Of a DNA stretch of 7,631 nt, positions 6,426-7,631 are shown one piece after another. The notes beneath the pieces are model-generated. The model ran no database searches, was not told where the DNA came from, and was given only the letters and a program-made list of their open reading frames with translations. Position 1 is the first letter of the stretch, and each line of letters opens with the position of its first letter. The stretch covers positions 1 through 7,631 of the forward strand of contig JAJOKK010000166.1 in NCBI GenBank assembly GCA_021129875.1, written 5' to 3'. Position numbers and translations under genes: made by a program. The stretch is from Candidatus Bipolaricaulota bacterium (GTDB taxonomy: Bacteria; Bipolaricaulota; Bipolaricaulia; UBA7950; UBA9294).

Positions 6426-7364
6426 TCATAGCGATGCGATGCACTCCCCACCGTCCACGCACAGGATTGCGCCGTTGACCCAGGCCGCCTCGTCGGTGCA
6501 CATCAGGCAGATGAAATCAGCCACGTCCTCAGGCCGGGTCAACCGTTGAAACGGGTTTCGCAGCTCAGCGACCGCCTTCATCCGGATACTGCCCGGGATG
6601 GCACGCAGCGCAGGCGTGTCGGTCACCCCCGCTTGAATAATGTTGGCACGGATCCCGTACGGCGCGTACTCGAGCGCAATGGCGCGCGATATCGATTCCA
6701 GCGCCGCCTTCGCCGCGGAGATCGCAGCATACCCTGGCCAGGCCGTCTCGTTCCCCTCGCTAGTCAGGCCGATGACGCGCGCATCCGCAGCGAACAGGCC
6801 GCGCTCGTGCACATCCCGCACCCAACTGAGCAGGCTGGTCCCCATAGAATAGATCGTCCGTGATACGTCATCATCGTCCAGGAGCTGTTTACCGTACGCA
6901 GGTTCGGTCAGGGAGTGGAACGCCGGCGCACCTGCGATAAGCATATCTTCAATCTGTTCGCTCAACAGGTCAGGATTGACCCCCAGCGCCTCTGCCAGAC
7001 AGTCGATCGCCTCCTGCGGGCGAGGGTCCGGCATTGGAGGAGCGACCAACTTGAGGTTCCCAAATGCGATCGAGTGCAGCAACAGGCGCACGCGGCCGGA
7101 AGTGCCCATCTGTTCAGCCAACGCATCCAGCGTCCGGGCGCGACCCTCGGGACTGAGAGCGTCCAGGTTGAGCGCGATAAAGCCGTTCCCGCAAGCGCGG
7201 ATCGCATCGAATTCCGGCTCGATGCGATGCATCGCTCCCCGACGATCGCGGTGCACCACACAGACGCTCATCCCGTGTCGGCTCAGTTTCTTGGCCGTGG
7301 CTAGACCGAACCCACTCGATCCACCCAGGATCAACGCCCAATCTTCCCGCTTAAATTCGATCAT
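6426..7364 (-). CDS. Enoyl-ACP reductase, FabL/FabI-like SDR with a long insertion
   Basis: This 312-residue SDR protein would reduce trans-2-enoyl-ACP to acyl-ACP, the last step of each cycle. The cofactor loop is LGGSSGFG (13-20), a classical GxxxGxG as in FabL rather than the FabI GxxxxxSxA form. LLHSIAFGN (95-103) matches the HSIAF element of FabI/FabL. The catalytic pair is Tyr212-x6-Lys219 (YAAISAAK), the spacing of enoyl reductases, where ordinary SDRs have Yx3K. NIIQAGVTDTPAL (241-253) resembles the FabL NAVSGGAIDTDAL region, and the C-terminus ends in VDGG. It is about 50-60 residues longer than FabI/FabL, with the extra length near residues 104-170. ATG 7364 has AGGAGG 4 nt upstream. 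Adjacent ATG 7367 is only 1 nt from it. The start shares its A with the TGA of the upstream frame. The enoyl reductase role is inferred from motifs and context. Confidence 0.85.
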   Translation of the reverse strand: MIEFKREDWALILGGSSGFGLATAKKLSRHGMSVCVVHRDRRGAMHRIEPEFDAIRACGNGFIALNLDALSPEGRARTLDALAEQMGTSGRVRLLLHSIAFGNLKLVAPPMPDPRPQEAIDCLAEALGVNPDLLSEQIEDMLIAGAPAFHSLTEPAYGKQLLDDDDVSRTIYSMGTSLLSWVRDVHERGLFAADARVIGLTSEGNETAWPGYAAISAAKAALESISRAIALEYAPYGIRANIIQAGVTDTPALRAIPGSIRMKAVAELRNPFQRLTRPEDVADFICLMCTDEAAWVNGAILCVDGGECIASL

Positions 7365-7631
7365 CATACCTCCTGTGGCGGACCACATCGTGACGTATCA
7401 CATCGTGACGTGTCACACCGTGACGTGTCACATCGTGGTGAGCTATACCATGGCGAGCCATACCGTGGCTCACCGAAGACGCGCTGTGCCGAGCGCACAT
7501 CAGTCACCGCCGCGATCGAAAGACCTCTTGCCTTGAAGAAGCCACGCAGCGGGCGGCGGGGACCGATCTCGACAATTGAGACGGGATCGACGATTGGGCC
7601 GGGCTCGACGTTCGAGACGGACTCGACGTTC
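7364..7631 (-). CDS. fabD: Probable malonyl-CoA:ACP transacylase (FabD), C-terminal fragment with internal repeats
   Basis: An 88-codon open frame enters from the right edge and ends at TGA 7366-7364, giving a TGATG junction with the reductase gene. The middle reads SIVEIGPRRPLRGFFKARG (from 7579 down to 7523), then a stretch containing AAVTD. This aligns by eye with the FabD C-terminus (FIEIGPGKVLSGLVKK ... IAVSD). In FabD this end of the acyltransferase domain helps load malonyl groups from CoA onto ACP. The active-site Ser and His would lie outside the window. The segment before VEIGP is a hexapeptide tandem array and the tail is a pentapeptide array, both unusual for FabD. The GKV of the usual GPGKVL is replaced by RRP. 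The other two minus frames are also open from the edge to about 7504, so coding status is probable and not proven. A noncoding leader is the main alternative. Confidence 0.5.
   Translation of the reverse strand, partial: NVESVSNVEPGPIVDPVSIVEIGPRRPLRGFFKARGLSIAAVTDVRSAQRVFGEPRYGSPWYSSPRCDTSRCDTSRCDTSRCGPPQEV
7369..7374 (-). promoter_or_regulatory. Ribosome binding site for the enoyl reductase gene
   Basis: A perfect AGGAGG on the minus strand, 4 nt before ATG 7364 and 1 nt before ATG 7367. It makes 7364 the better start and rules out the in-frame ATG at 7388, which lies upstream of this site inside the 15-bp repeats. Confidence 0.75.
7376..7480 (-). repeat. 15-bp tandem repeat, seven degenerate units (pentapeptide repeat if coding)
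   Basis: Seven consecutive 15-bp blocks lie between 7376 and 7480. The three at 7391-7405, 7406-7420 and 7421-7435 are nearly identical. The two to their right (7436-7465) and the outermost blocks are more diverged. In the frame of the upstream partial gene the core units read RCDTS, flanked by RYGSP, WYSSP and RCGPP. Each core unit also contains a TGAC-GT-(G/A)TCA inverted motif (7391-7400, 7406-7415, 7421-7430), so a tandem operator is a second reading. Confidence 0.8.
7437..7474. repeat. Inverted repeat able to form a 38-nt hairpin
   Basis: The outer arms 7437-7446 and 7465-7474 pair (GGTGAGC with GCTCACC perfectly, then three pairs including wobbles). An inner stem ATGGC (7450-7454) pairs with GCCAT (7457-7461), and a symmetric ACC/ACC internal loop lies between. 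It sits within the 15-bp repeat region, about 75-110 nt upstream of the reductase start. Confidence 0.5.
7559..7630 (-). repeat. 18-bp tandem repeat, at least four units (hexapeptide repeat if coding)
   Basis: Four 18-bp units at 7613-7630, 7595-7612, 7577-7594 and 7559-7576 share the minus-strand pattern (A)(A/T)(C/T)GTCGA(G/T)-N9. In the open frame the consensus is (N/I)-V-(E/D)-x-x-(S/P), and the last unit is IVEIGP, the FabD-like motif. The array reaches the window edge and may continue beyond it. Confidence 0.8.

Noticed and set aside
7384..7473. CRISPR array
   Set aside because: The 15-bp units are directly adjacent without spacers and diverge gradually, so this is a simple tandem repeat.
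6976..7536. Plus-strand open frame of 186 codons ending in a HIVTx-type repeat
   Set aside because: It is mostly antisense to the enoyl reductase. The repeat tail is the complement of the 15-bp array, which better fits the minus frame that joins the reductase by TGATG.

Overview
The window is bacterial chromosomal DNA carrying two divergent functional blocks around a tRNA gene. On the plus strand (1-1854) lies the end of an ABC-type exporter operon: the C-terminus of an ATPase and two ABC-2 membrane subunits. On the minus strand (7631 down to 2286) lies a compact fatty-acid-synthesis operon, followed by tRNA-Asn(GUU) with its own sigma70-type promoter. GTG and ATG starts, good Shine-Dalgarno sites, an encoded CCA tail on the tRNA and overlapping genes all fit a bacterium. 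I cannot name the lineage. A FabA-type dehydratase together with a FabL-like reductase and an atypical ketosynthase does not look like a standard enterobacterial or Bacillus layout.

Plus-strand block: ATPase end (1-261), permease 1 (start GTG 242, 20 bp overlap with the ATPase) and permease 2 (start ATG 1042, 2 bp after permease 1). The trio resembles the COG4586/COG4587/COG3694 uncharacterised ABC-2 exporters. A bulged hairpin (1885-1925) follows in the convergent intergenic region before the tRNA (2117-2192, minus).

Minus-strand block, in transcription order: end of a probable malonyl-CoA:ACP transacylase FabD (7631-7364, partial), FabL/FabI-like enoyl-ACP reductase (7364-6426), FabH-like ketosynthase III (6331-5324), FabA-type dehydratase (5337-4750), FabG ketoreductase (4753-4016), FabZ-type dehydratase (4026-3556) and FabF/FabB-like ketosynthase (3563-2286). 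Most neighbours overlap by 1-14 bp. The one real gap is 94 nt between the reductase and fabH, and it holds a possible 27-codon ORF. Together these genes cover priming, condensation, keto reduction, two kinds of dehydration and enoyl reduction on an acyl carrier protein. No ACP gene is visible in the window.

The most unusual part is the right edge. An open frame with no start inside the window ends in a TGATG junction with the reductase gene. It encodes what looks like the FabD C-terminal VEIGP region, but that motif sits at the end of an 18-bp tandem array encoding degenerate hexapeptides. The tail is a 15-bp tandem array encoding pentapeptides (RCDTS type). Both periods are multiples of three and stay in this frame. 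This supports a coding origin, although a regulatory repeat region is not excluded.
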